The notes under the pieces are model-generated. The model ran no database searches and was not told the DNA's origin. It saw nothing but the letters and a program-made list of their open reading frames with translations. This document shows, piece by piece, positions 24,127-31,767 of a stretch of 64,000 nucleotides of DNA. A program made the translations under genes and the position numbers. The stretch's first letter is position 1; every line of letters starts with the position of its first letter. Origin of the DNA: Prauserella_A oleivorans. Lineage in GTDB: Bacteria; Actinomycetota; Actinomycetes; Mycobacteriales; Pseudonocardiaceae. The DNA is taken from positions 4,712,001 to 4,776,000 of the forward strand of contig NZ_JBHUNT010000001.1 in assembly GCF_042685745.1 (NCBI RefSeq). The letters are read 5' to 3'.

Positions 24127-24465
24127 ATGTTCACCGTCCTGATCCCCGCCGAGACGAGCCACAACACCGTTTCGTCCGACTCCGCGACGCTCGTGGACCG
24201 CGGCACGCGGGTCACGCGCGGTACACGAGTCACCTGTGGCACCCGGGTGACGGCTGGTACGCGGGTTACCCGCGGTACACGGGTCACGCGGGGCACGCGT
24301 GTCACCGCCGGGACACGGGTCACCGCCGGCACGCGCGTCACGCGGGGCACCAGGGTCACCCGCGGTACGCGGGTCACGCGCGGCACCAGGGTCACGGCGG
24401 GTACGCGCGGCACCCGCGTCACGCGGGGCACGCGCGTCACCGCCGGCACCCGCGTCACGGACTGA
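24127..24465 (+). CDS. Hexapeptide-repeat protein, (x-G-T-R-V-T)n
   Basis: A 112-residue protein with no relative I recognise. After a 24-residue leader (MFTVLIPAETSHNTVSSDSA) the whole chain is 14 copies of x-G-T-R-V-T, where x is Arg, Ala or once Cys; the twelfth copy has three extra residues. It ends in Asp right after the last repeat. GGAGG four bases before the ATG is a strong ribosome site, and the frame is free of other codons, so it is translated. The V-x-x-x-T-x spacing is like the left-handed beta-helix hexapeptide, which would give about 4.7 coils of 18 residues with one Arg per face-turn. There is no signal peptide. The 277 bp before it (23850-24126) carries no gene but has an inverted CGTACG pair at about 24047-24067. 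The HNH gene converges on it. Confidence 0.75.
   Translation: MFTVLIPAETSHNTVSSDSATLVDRGTRVTRGTRVTCGTRVTAGTRVTRGTRVTRGTRVTAGTRVTAGTRVTRGTRVTRGTRVTRGTRVTAGTRGTRVTRGTRVTAGTRVTD
24199..24459 (+). repeat. 18-bp tandem repeat array (14 units) within the hexapeptide gene
   Basis: Fourteen degenerate 18-base units of the form CGC-GGC-ACG-CGG-GTC-ACC (plus one 9-base extra). Third codon positions vary among units while the peptide stays the same, which indicates selection on the protein rather than a recent expansion. Confidence 0.9.
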
Positions 24466-24570
24466 CACAGCCCCTCACCGGATCTACGGCAGTCGTTCCG
24501 GCTACATCGCACCACCACGGCAGCCGCCCGGCCGCGACTCAGGCGGCCGGGGCGCCGAGGTGCCGACATC

Positions 24571-25308
24571 TCACGCGGCCGGAGCGCCGAGGTAGCGCTG
24601 CCAGAGCGGGTCGGCCTCGGTCGAGTGCGCGAGCAGTCGCCAGTGCGGACCGTGCGGCGCGCGCGGGACCACCCGCAGCCGCCACCCGATCTCCGACAGC
24701 AGCTTGTCCGCCTTGCGGTGATTGCACTTGGCGCAGCAGGCCACACAGTTCTGCCACGAATGCGCGCCGCCGCGGCTGCGCGGGACCACGTGATCGATCG
24801 TCTCGGCGCGGCCGCCGCAGTAGGCGCAGCGGAAGCGATCCCGATGCATCAACCCGGCTCGCGTCAGCGGGACCTGCGCCCGGTACGGTACGCGGACGTA
24901 GGTGCTGAGCCTGATCACCGACGGGACGTCCACCGTCATGGTCGCGGCGTGCAACCTCAGCCCCGACGGGTCCTCGTGTACCACTTCGGCCTTGCCGCAG
25001 ACGAGCAACACGATGGCCCGGCGCAGCGGCAAGGCCGTCAGTGGCTCGAAGGTGGCGTTGAGCAGGAGCACCCGGCGCTTGCCCCAGGCGGGCGCCGACG
25101 AACCGGGGCCGGCATCTCGCGCGCGGCGTGCACCGTGCGTGCGGGTGATGCGGCCTGCGCGCGACGGTGGTCCGGTCGGCTGCGGCCCGGTCTGGGCAGC
25201 TCCACCGAGACTCACGCCGGAACCCGGCGCGCACAGCAGCGCCTCAGACGCCTGCCCGGCCGGATGCCGGGTATGGGCGCCGCGAGGACTCGGTTGTCGG
25301 TCTGGCAC
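24571..25308 (-). CDS. HNH endonuclease family protein
   Basis: A 245-residue HNH nuclease-fold protein, the counterpart of Rv2469c. The conserved body starts with WGKRRVLLLNATFEPLTALP, then the zinc-binding HNH core FRCAYCGGRAETIDHVVPRS and CCAKCNHRKADKLLSE with two CxxC pairs, His in DHVVP and a second His in NHRKADK. The first ~65 residues are Pro/Arg/Gly-rich and poorly conserved, so the real start may be downstream of the GTG used here. Target DNA unknown; these are widespread housekeeping-linked HNH proteins in actinobacteria, not phage genes. Divergent from mscS. Confidence 0.85.
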   Translation of the reverse strand: MPDRQPSPRGAHTRHPAGQASEALLCAPGSGVSLGGAAQTGPQPTGPPSRAGRITRTHGARRARDAGPGSSAPAWGKRRVLLLNATFEPLTALPLRRAIVLLVCGKAEVVHEDPSGLRLHAATMTVDVPSVIRLSTYVRVPYRAQVPLTRAGLMHRDRFRCAYCGGRAETIDHVVPRSRGGAHSWQNCVACCAKCNHRKADKLLSEIGWRLRVVPRAPHGPHWRLLAHSTEADPLWQRYLGAPAA

Positions 25309-25475
25309 GCGACCACCTCCACCGGTGCAGCCCTAGTCGACCACACATCGCCCCTGGAACGCACGTGTGTTAGGCAACGTGTCCGTTCCAAGTACGGTTG
25401 CGGGTGAACTCGACGTGGTCAACATGCCTCACCGGGGGTCAGAACGGGGCTAGTCAAGTGGGCGGCGTCACAACG

Positions 25476-26495
25476 ATGGAAGGAGCATTTCCCCAAGTGG
25501 ACCAGCTGCTCAGCGATCCCCCTTCCTGCATTCAGGAAGCGGGCACCTGGTGCCAACAGATCTGGCGGCTCACCGGGAACGAATGGCTGGCGGGATCGGC
25601 GAACTGGCTCGTGGCGAAACCGCTGCGGATTCTGTTCATCGTCGTCATCGCCGTCGTGGTGCGCTACGCCATCCGCAAGCTGATCGACCGGCTCACGCGA
25701 ACGCCGGAGGGCGACTCCGACGGCAAGAAGTTGCCGACGCTGCTCCGGCCGCTGCGGGAGCGTGCTCCCGAGGTGCTCGGCCCCGTCGTCCTCGAACGAC
25801 GCCGTCAGCGCGCGAAGACGATCGGCTCGGTGCTCAAGTCGGTGACGACGGTGGTCGTCTACGGCATGGCCTTCGTGCTCGTGCTCGGCGAGCTCGGCAT
25901 CAATCTCGCCCCGATTCTCGCCTCGGCGGGCATCGTCGGTGTCGCCATCGGTTTCGGTGCCCAGAACCTCGTGCGTGACTTCCTGTCCGGCATCTTCATG
26001 ATGCTCGAGGATCAGTACGGCGTCGGTGACGTCGTCGACGTCGGCGAGGCGGTCGGCACCATCGAGGCCGTCGGCCTGCGCATCACGACGCTGCGGGACC
26101 TCAACGGCACTGTCTGGTACGTCCGCAACGGCGAGGTGCTCCGGGTCGGCAACTTCAGCCAGGGCTACGCCGTCGGCGTGGTCGACATCCCGCTCAGCTA
26201 CGACGCCGACGTCACCAAGGCCACGGCCCTGCTCGAGGAGGTCGCCGCCGAGGCCGCGCAACGTCCGGCCGTGGCACCCGACGTGCTCGAGCCGCCGGAG
26301 GTGCTGGGTGTGGAGAACGTCACGCCCGAGGCCGTGCACCTGCGGGTGACCGTCAAGGTCCGGCCGGGCAGGCAGTGGTCCGTGCAGCGCGCGCTGCGGG
26401 CGGAGATCATGTCGGCCTTCGAGCGGGCGGGCTTCGAGCCGCCGCTGCGCCGGCTGTTCCCGAGCAACTCCGGCTCCTCGTCCAACGGCTCCTGA
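25476..26495 (+). CDS. Small-conductance mechanosensitive channel (MscS family)
   Basis: A 339-residue channel that opens when membrane tension rises. Two hydrophobic helices (about 45-65 and 125-145) precede the pore helix ILASAGIVGVAIGFGAQNLV and its sequel RDFLSGIFMMLEDQYGVGD, the MscS beta-domain. The C-terminal alpha/beta domain has VVDIPLSYDADVTKATALLE and ends in a Ser-rich tail. The ATG at 25476 is used, but GGAAGGAG sits just after it and would serve a GTG at 25497 better; that start gives a protein 7 residues shorter. glbO starts 35 bp later. Confidence 0.9.
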   Translation: MEGAFPQVDQLLSDPPSCIQEAGTWCQQIWRLTGNEWLAGSANWLVAKPLRILFIVVIAVVVRYAIRKLIDRLTRTPEGDSDGKKLPTLLRPLRERAPEVLGPVVLERRRQRAKTIGSVLKSVTTVVVYGMAFVLVLGELGINLAPILASAGIVGVAIGFGAQNLVRDFLSGIFMMLEDQYGVGDVVDVGEAVGTIEAVGLRITTLRDLNGTVWYVRNGEVLRVGNFSQGYAVGVVDIPLSYDADVTKATALLEEVAAEAAQRPAVAPDVLEPPEVLGVENVTPEAVHLRVTVKVRPGRQWSVQRALRAEIMSAFERAGFEPPLRRLFPSNSGSSSNGS

Positions 26496-26530
26496 AGCCG
26501 CCGACGCAGGCAGGCAGGCAGAATGAAGGG

Positions 26531-26941
26531 GTGGCAGATGTGAGCAGCGAACCCGGAGCCGTCGACCCCCGCACGTTCTACGAGGCGGTGGGCGGCGAAC
26601 CGACGTTCCGCAAGCTCGTCGCGCGCTTCTACGCGGAGGTCGCCGACGACGAGGTGCTGCGCCCGCTGTACCCCGAGGAGGACCTCGGTCCGGCTGAGGA
26701 CCGCCTGCGGTTGTTCCTCATGCAGTACTGGGGTGGCCCGCACACCTACTCCGACCAGCGCGGGCACCCCAGGCTGCGGATGCGGCACGCGCCGTTCAAG
26801 ATCGGCCCGATCGAACGGGACGCGTGGCTGCGGGCCATGCGGATCGCCGTCGACGAGAGCGGCATCGAGGAGCCCTACCGCGGCCAGCTGTGGCAGTACC
26901 TGGAGATGGCCGCGCACTCGATGATGAACAGCTGGGCGTGA
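26531..26941 (+). CDS. glbO: Group II truncated hemoglobin O
   Basis: A 136-residue trHbO, binding heme and O2 in the cytosol. Motifs: FYEAVGGEPTFRKLVARFY (A/B helix with Tyr B10), YWGGPHTYSDQRGHPRLRMR (E-F region with the group II Trp/Gly), proximal His in MRHAPFKIGPIERDAWLRAM with Trp G8 following. Start GTG 26531; a GTG at 26540 has better spacing from AAGGGG and would shorten it by three residues. The alpha-amylase-like gene begins 6 bp after the stop, as glbO-aglA does in mycobacteria (Rv2470-Rv2471). Confidence 0.95.
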   Translation: MADVSSEPGAVDPRTFYEAVGGEPTFRKLVARFYAEVADDEVLRPLYPEEDLGPAEDRLRLFLMQYWGGPHTYSDQRGHPRLRMRHAPFKIGPIERDAWLRAMRIAVDESGIEEPYRGQLWQYLEMAAHSMMNSWA

Positions 26942-26947
26942 GCCCCC

Positions 26948-28465
26948 ATGCGCAGAGCCCCCGCCCGGCGCACTGAGCCCGCGGGCGCCCACTGGTGGCA
27001 GAACGCCGTCCTGTACGAGGTGTTCGTGCGTTCCTTCGCCGACTTCGACGGGGACGGCGTCGGCGACCTCGAGGGCATCCGCGACCGGTTGGGCTACCTG
27101 GAGCTGCTCGGCGTGGACGCGGTGCGGCTGACGCCGTTCTACCTCTCCCCGCTTGCCGACGACGGCTACGACATCGCGGGCCCGCGCGCCGTCGACCCCG
27201 TGCTCGGCAACCTCGACACCGTGCGGGCCCTCGTCGCGGAGGCCCACGCCGCGGGTGTGCGCGTGCTCGTCGACGTGGTGGCCAATCACACCAGCGACAA
27301 GCACATGTGGTTCGCCGCGGCGCTCGCGGCGGCTCCGGACAGCCCGGAGCGCCATCGGTACCACTTCCGCGACGGCCGCGGGCCGACCGGCGAGCTGCCG
27401 CCCAACAACTGGCTCACCGACGAGGGCGAGCCCGCCTGGAGCCGCGTGCCCGACGGGCAGTGGTACCTGCACCTGTTCGGACCTCACCAGCCCGACCTGA
27501 ACTGGTCCGACCCGGACGTTCAGGCCGACTTCGAGCAGACCCTGCGGTTCTGGCTCGACCTCGGCGTCGACGGCGTGCAGATCGCCGCCGCCCACGGCAT
27601 GGCCAAGCCGCGCGGGCTGCCGGACGCCGACGCCTCGGGCGACCCGCGGTTCGACGACGACGGCGTCCACGACGTGCACCAGCGCATCCGCAAGGTGCTC
27701 GACGCCTATCCGCACGCCGTGTCGCTCGGCGAGATCCGGGTGCCCGACGAACGGCGGTTCGCGCGCTACGTGCGCCCGGGCGAGCTGCATCTGGGGATCA
27801 ACTTCCGGCTGGCGTCGACGCCGTTCGACGCCGACGCCCTGCAGAGCTCGATCGAACGCTGCCTGGCCACGGTGGCTGCCGTGGGCGCGCCTCCGGCGTG
27901 GGCGCTGGCGAGCCACGACCTGCCACGGCTGGTCTCCCGTTACGGCGGCGGCAGCCGGGGCGTGAACCGCGCCCGCGCGATGGCGCTCGTGACGCTCGGA
28001 CTGCCCGGTGTCGTGAGCATCTATCACGGCGAGGAACTCGGACTGCCGGACGCCGACACCGTGCCGCCCGGCCGCGGGTCACGGGTGCCGATCCCGTGGG
28101 AGGGCGCCGCGGCACCGTACGGCTTCTCCAGCCGCTCGCGCACGTGGCTGCCGATGCCACCGGACTGGGCCGACCACACGGTGGAGGCCCAGCTCGAGGA
28201 CCAGACCTCGATGCTCTCGCTGTACCGGCACGCGCTGGAACTGCGCCGCGAGAGTCCGCTGTTCGCCGGTACCGAACTCGAGTGGTACGGCGCACCGCCC
28301 GGCTGTTTCGCCTACCGGCGCAGGCCGGGTGGGCTTGTGTGCGCGCTCAACACCTCGGCCGCGCCGGTGCCCGTGCCACGCGGCGAGGTCCTGCTCGCCA
28401 GCGCACCGCTGGTGGACGGCAGGCTGCCTGCGGACGCCGCCGCGTGGCTCGACCCCCGGTCGTGA
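26948..28465 (+). CDS. aglA: GH13 alpha-glucosidase homologue lacking the nucleophile
   Basis: A 505-residue TIM-barrel glycosidase of family GH13, counterpart of Rv2471. Region I is intact (VLVDVVANHTSDK, residues about 107-118), the acid/base Glu262 is present (SLGEIRVPD), and His323-Asp324 of region IV are present (ASHDLPRL). But region II, normally G-F-R-x-D-x-A-H, here reads GVQIAAAHGMAK: the nucleophile Asp is Ala213 and the invariant Arg is Gln211. Asn of NHD in region IV is Ser. The protein should not hydrolyse glucosides by the classic double-displacement mechanism. It may be a binding or regulatory pseudoenzyme. The frame is otherwise intact and full length. Confidence 0.88.
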   Translation: MRRAPARRTEPAGAHWWQNAVLYEVFVRSFADFDGDGVGDLEGIRDRLGYLELLGVDAVRLTPFYLSPLADDGYDIAGPRAVDPVLGNLDTVRALVAEAHAAGVRVLVDVVANHTSDKHMWFAAALAAAPDSPERHRYHFRDGRGPTGELPPNNWLTDEGEPAWSRVPDGQWYLHLFGPHQPDLNWSDPDVQADFEQTLRFWLDLGVDGVQIAAAHGMAKPRGLPDADASGDPRFDDDGVHDVHQRIRKVLDAYPHAVSLGEIRVPDERRFARYVRPGELHLGINFRLASTPFDADALQSSIERCLATVAAVGAPPAWALASHDLPRLVSRYGGGSRGVNRARAMALVTLGLPGVVSIYHGEELGLPDADTVPPGRGSRVPIPWEGAAAPYGFSSRSRTWLPMPPDWADHTVEAQLEDQTSMLSLYRHALELRRESPLFAGTELEWYGAPPGCFAYRRRPGGLVCALNTSAAPVPVPRGEVLLASAPLVDGRLPADAAAWLDPRS

Positions 28466-28474
28466 ACGGGCCCC

Positions 28475-29893
28475 TCAGCCCCGGCCGTAGCTCGGCTGTG
28501 TCTGCGCGTTGAACTCGTCGTAGCGCACCGACTTCGCGGGGGCTGTCCGCGGGTCGTTGACGGCGAGCACGTCGAGGCCCTTCTGGATGTCGGACGAGTA
28601 GACGTGGCCGTTGTAGTAGTACGCCGACCAGGTGCCACCGGTGATCGGCTGGGTGTCGGACAGCGGACCACGCTCCCAGTAGCCGATCTCCTTCGGGTTC
28701 GCGGAGTCGGTGAAGTCCCACACGGACACGCCACCCTGGTACCACGACTGGACCATGATGTCGCGGCCGGCGACCGGGATCAGTGATCCGTTGTGTGCCA
28801 CGCAGTTCTCCGTCTCCGTCTGGTGGCGCGGGATCTTGTAGTAGCTGCGGAACTCGAGGGCCTTGTCCACGCCCTCACCCGTGATGTCGTAGATGCCGTC
28901 CGCGCCGCGGTTCGGGCCGAACCGGGCGTTGCACGTCGGGAGGCCACCGCCGCCGAGCTCGTCGGTGAAGACGACCTTGGTGCCGCTGTTGTTGAACGTA
29001 GCCGAGTGCCAGAACGCGAAATTCTCGTTGTCCTGCACCCGGTCCAGCACACGCGGGTTGAGCTTGTCGGAGAGGTCGAACAGCACACCGTCACCCATGC
29101 ACGCGCCCGCCATCAGATTCTTCTCCGGGTAGGCGGTGAGGTCGTGACAACCCGTGGTCGCCGAGCGCCGCGTGCCGTCCGGGTTGTCGCCGCCGGGGTT
29201 GCCGCCGTCGGGGAACAACACGGGTGTGGCGACGACCTCCGCGTCCTCCGGCGAGTCCACCGGCACCTCGACGATCGAGATCTTGTCGTGCGGTGGCTGG
29301 CAATTCGGCAGCTCGGGCGCGGGTGAGTACGAGGAGACGTAGACGAACACCGAGCCACGGCTGGGGTCGGGCACCATCGTGTGCGTGTGCGAGCCGCAGT
29401 CGGTCCGTACCGCGGCGACGTACTCCGGCGCCGACAGGTCGCTGATGTCGAAGACCTTGATGCCTTCCCAGGAGTCCGGATCGGACGCCTGGGCGGGTTC
29501 GCTGGTGCAGGAATCGTTGGTCCGGGCGTAGTCGGTCGACAGGAACAACAGGTCGCCGGACACCGACACGTCGTTCTGGCCACCGGGGCAGACGACCTGG
29601 CTCACGATGCGCGGCTTCTTCGGCTTGCTGATGTCGTAGACGGTGAACCCGTCGTAGTTGCCGACGATGGCGTGGTCGTCGGTGAACGCGATGTCCGTGC
29701 CGAACGCCTGCTCGGTGTCGAAGGGCGCCTGCTTCGGGATATTCGCCAGCTGGCGCATGTTGGGGCTGTGCACGATCTCGTCCACGCCGGGGGTCTCCTG
29801 CGCGACCGCGGCCGGGGCGATCGTGCCCCCGAGCAGCGCGGCGGCGGCCACGATCACAACCCGGTTCCACCGACGACGTCCGCGTGGATTCAT
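28475..29893 (-). CDS. Secreted LVIVD-repeat protein
   Basis: A 472-residue exported protein with a predicted Sec signal peptide (NPRGRRRWNRVVIVAAAALL..., cleaved near AVAQ). The rest shows repeated short beta motifs of LVIVD/beta-propeller type: TVYDISKPKKPRIVSQ, IKVFDISDLSAPEYVAA, LFDLSDKLNPRVLDR and VWDFTDSANPKEIGYW. CxxC-type pairs and many Cys/His are also spread through it (e.g. DYARTNDSCTSEP, HTHTMVP). The start ATG at 29893 has GAGGAG upstream. It probably binds ligands outside the cell; no enzyme function can be assigned. Confidence 0.82.
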   Translation of the reverse strand: MNPRGRRRWNRVVIVAAAALLGGTIAPAAVAQETPGVDEIVHSPNMRQLANIPKQAPFDTEQAFGTDIAFTDDHAIVGNYDGFTVYDISKPKKPRIVSQVVCPGGQNDVSVSGDLLFLSTDYARTNDSCTSEPAQASDPDSWEGIKVFDISDLSAPEYVAAVRTDCGSHTHTMVPDPSRGSVFVYVSSYSPAPELPNCQPPHDKISIVEVPVDSPEDAEVVATPVLFPDGGNPGGDNPDGTRRSATTGCHDLTAYPEKNLMAGACMGDGVLFDLSDKLNPRVLDRVQDNENFAFWHSATFNNSGTKVVFTDELGGGGLPTCNARFGPNRGADGIYDITGEGVDKALEFRSYYKIPRHQTETENCVAHNGSLIPVAGRDIMVQSWYQGGVSVWDFTDSANPKEIGYWERGPLSDTQPITGGTWSAYYYNGHVYSSDIQKGLDVLAVNDPRTAPAKSVRYDEFNAQTQPSYGRG

Positions 29894-30039
29894 GGTGAAG
29901 ACTCCTCTTCCCTCGCCGGCGAAAGTGCACACCATTGTCGTCCGGGGACCGGGCACCGGATAGCGACGAATGGATGGTTTCGACGGCGCCCGTCCGGCCG
30001 CTGTTGACTTCCCCCGCGCCGCCGGGTTCGCTGGCGCGC

Positions 30040-30669
30040 ATGGGAAGGCGGCTGGCGGCGGCAGTGGCCGCGCTCTTCTGTCTGGCGGCGGGCTGCACCG
30101 GCGAGGCCCCCGAGCCGCGGCGGGACACGACCGGCGTGATCGTGCCCGGCCGGCCCGGCGAGCAGGCCACGGTGGTCCCGGGCGGGGAGGCAGGCGACTA
30201 CCGGCGTGCCGGCGCGCCGAGCGAGGCCGATGTCGCCTACGTCCGGATGATGATCCCGCACCACCAGCAGGCGATCACGATGACCGACCTGGTCGCCGAC
30301 CGGGCGAGCAACGCACAGGTCAAGGCCATCGCCGAACGGATCGCGGCCACGCAGCAGGCGGAGATCACGCTGATGCGCTCGTGGCTGGCCGACCATGGCC
30401 ACAGCCACGCCGACGGCGGGCACGGCGGGCACGCCCGGATGCCGGGCATGGCCACCCCGGAGCAGCTCGAGGCTCTGCGTGCCGCCGAGGGCGCCGAGTT
30501 CGACCGGCAGTTCCTCCGGCTCATGATCACCCACCACGAGGGCGCGCTGACGATGGCCGAGGACCAGCTGGCCCACGGCGTAGACCCGCGGGCCGTGGCG
30601 ATGGCTCAGGACGTCGTCACCGGGCAGACCGACGAGATCGGCCACCTGCGGCGGCTGCTCGGCTCCTGA
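30040..30669 (+). CDS. DUF305 lipoprotein
   Basis: A 209-residue lipoprotein of the DUF305 family. The N-terminus MGRRLAAAVAALFCLAAGCT carries a lipobox with Cys19, so it is anchored to the outer face of the membrane. Two DUF305 repeats contain the characteristic His pairs: RMMIPHHQQAITMTDLVADR and RLMITHHEGALTMAEDQLAH, with a His/Gly linker (DHGHSHADGGHGGHARMPGM) that could bind copper or another metal. The start at 30040 is chosen for the lipoprotein signal; in-frame starts upstream add a non-secretory lead. Confidence 0.88.
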   Translation: MGRRLAAAVAALFCLAAGCTGEAPEPRRDTTGVIVPGRPGEQATVVPGGEAGDYRRAGAPSEADVAYVRMMIPHHQQAITMTDLVADRASNAQVKAIAERIAATQQAEITLMRSWLADHGHSHADGGHGGHARMPGMATPEQLEALRAAEGAEFDRQFLRLMITHHEGALTMAEDQLAHGVDPRAVAMAQDVVTGQTDEIGHLRRLLGS

Positions 30670-30679
30670 CCGCGGCGGC

Positions 30680-31396
30680 TCAGTCCTCCTTCAGCCGCGC
30701 GACCACCTCGGCGATCGCGGTCGTGATGTCGGCCTCGGCCCTGGCCTTGTCCACGCCGAGCCCGGCGAGGACGCCCTCACCGTTCTCCAGTTCCAGCAGG
30801 GCGAGCAGCATGTGCTCGGTGCCGATGTAGTTGTGGCCGAGCCGCAGAGCCTCGCGGAAGGTGAGTTCGAGGGCCTTGCGCGCCGAGTGGGAGTAGGGAA
30901 CCAGCTCGGGAGGCTGCTCGACCGGTGCGGGCAGCGCCGCGGTGGCCGCCGCGCGCACCGCCTCCGCCGCGGCGCCCTGTGCGGCGAGCACCTTCGCGGC
31001 GATCGCCTCCGGCTCGCTGAGCAGGCCGAGGAGGAGGTGTTCCGGCTGCACCTCGGCATGGCGAGCGCTCTTCGCCTCTTCATGTGCCGCCATCACGACG
31101 TTGCGGGCTCGTGGCGTGAAGCGGCTGAAGCCCTGGTTCGCGTCGAGCTCACCGGGGTCGGCCTTCGGTACGAACCGCTTCTGCGCTGCCTGTTTGCTGA
31201 CGCCCATGCTCTTGCCGATGTCGGTCCACGACGCGCCGGAGCGGCGCGCCTGGTCGACGAAGTGCCCGATGAGGTGGTCGGCGAGTTCCCCGAGATGGTC
31301 GGCGGCGACGACGGCGTCGGAGAGCTGGTCCAGGACGTCGGGCCGCGCCTTCTTGATGGCGTTGATGAGGTCGTCGAGTTTGATCGAGTGCGTCAT
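30680..31396 (-). CDS. Clp N-domain protein with N-terminal HTH
   Basis: A 238-residue protein joining a DNA-binding-like N-terminus to two Clp N-terminal repeats. Residues about 50-75 (GASWTDIGKSMGVSKQAAQK) are a helix-turn-helix. Clp-N repeats follow at about 90-150 (FTPRARNVVMAAHEEAKSAR, HAEVQPEHLLLGLLSEP) and 165-235 (PYSHSARKALELTFREALRL, IGTEHMLLALLELENGEG). No AAA+ ATPase domain is present, so it is not a chaperone; a Clp substrate-binding or stress-sensing repressor is more likely. Its ATG is three bases from a 43-bp double palindrome, probably its own operator. Confidence 0.85.
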   Translation of the reverse strand: MTHSIKLDDLINAIKKARPDVLDQLSDAVVAADHLGELADHLIGHFVDQARRSGASWTDIGKSMGVSKQAAQKRFVPKADPGELDANQGFSRFTPRARNVVMAAHEEAKSARHAEVQPEHLLLGLLSEPEAIAAKVLAAQGAAAEAVRAAATAALPAPVEQPPELVPYSHSARKALELTFREALRLGHNYIGTEHMLLALLELENGEGVLAGLGVDKARAEADITTAIAEVVARLKED

Positions 31397-31398
31397 GC

Positions 31399-31443
31399 GT
31401 CAACTGTAGGTTGACGATTCTGTACCGTCAACCTACAGTTGCC
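31399..31443. promoter_or_regulatory. Double palindrome at the start of the Clp-N/HTH gene
   Basis: Two 17-base GTCAAC-N5-GTTGAC-type palindromes (31399-31415 exact; 31427-31443 one base short of exact on each side) face each other so that a perfect 15-bp inverted repeat, CAACTGTAGGTTGAC/GTCAACCTACAGTTG, spans 31401-31441. It lies two bases upstream of the Clp-N/HTH start codon and covers the stop of the preceding minus-strand gene. The position suggests autoregulation. Confidence 0.7.
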
Positions 31444-31721
31444 TCGCATCCGCCCCCGTCGTCGAGTGCGTCCAAGGCCTCGGCGGCGGCCCACGCGACA
31501 AGGATGGATCCGGGAACGCCGGGCAGCGCCGCGCCCACCGCCCGCGCGACCGTCTGCGCGGTGGGAACGGGGACCGCGGCCGGGGCGGAGGCGCCGGCCT
31601 CCGGCTCGACGGCCGGTCGCTCCCGCGGGGGCCGGTCGACGCGCCAGGGCGTTTCCTCCGCCCGCACGCTCTGCAACCACTCCGCGGTCGGGTCTTCGGG
31701 AGCCCGTTCGTGTTCGGTCAT
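31428..31721 (-). CDS. Hypothetical low-complexity protein
   Basis: A 97-residue frame beginning MTEHERAPEDPTAEWLQSVR, with a Pro/Glu/Arg-rich middle and an Ala-rich helical C-terminus (VARAVGAALPGVPGSILVAW) that could be membrane-associated. Its stop lies inside the palindrome before the Clp-N gene, which is transcribed after it. No family recognised. Coding is supported by its coherent composition and by filling the gap between the two neighbours, but it could be spurious. Confidence 0.5.
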   Translation of the reverse strand: MTEHERAPEDPTAEWLQSVRAEETPWRVDRPPRERPAVEPEAGASAPAAVPVPTAQTVARAVGAALPGVPGSILVAWAAAEALDALDDGGGCEATVG

Positions 31722-31767
31722 GGTCTCAGCCTGGCACCCCTCGGGCCGGACCACCAGCACTCCCGCG

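Noticed and set aside
24199..24459. Possible CRISPR-like or satellite array
   Set aside because: Units are 18 bases, directly adjacent without spacers and keep a reading frame, so it is a coding repeat.
24030..24746. Minus-strand frame with VTRVPRVTRVPAVT repeats
   Set aside because: It is the mirror of the hexapeptide array; the plus strand has the ribosome site, the shorter and complete frame and a proper end.
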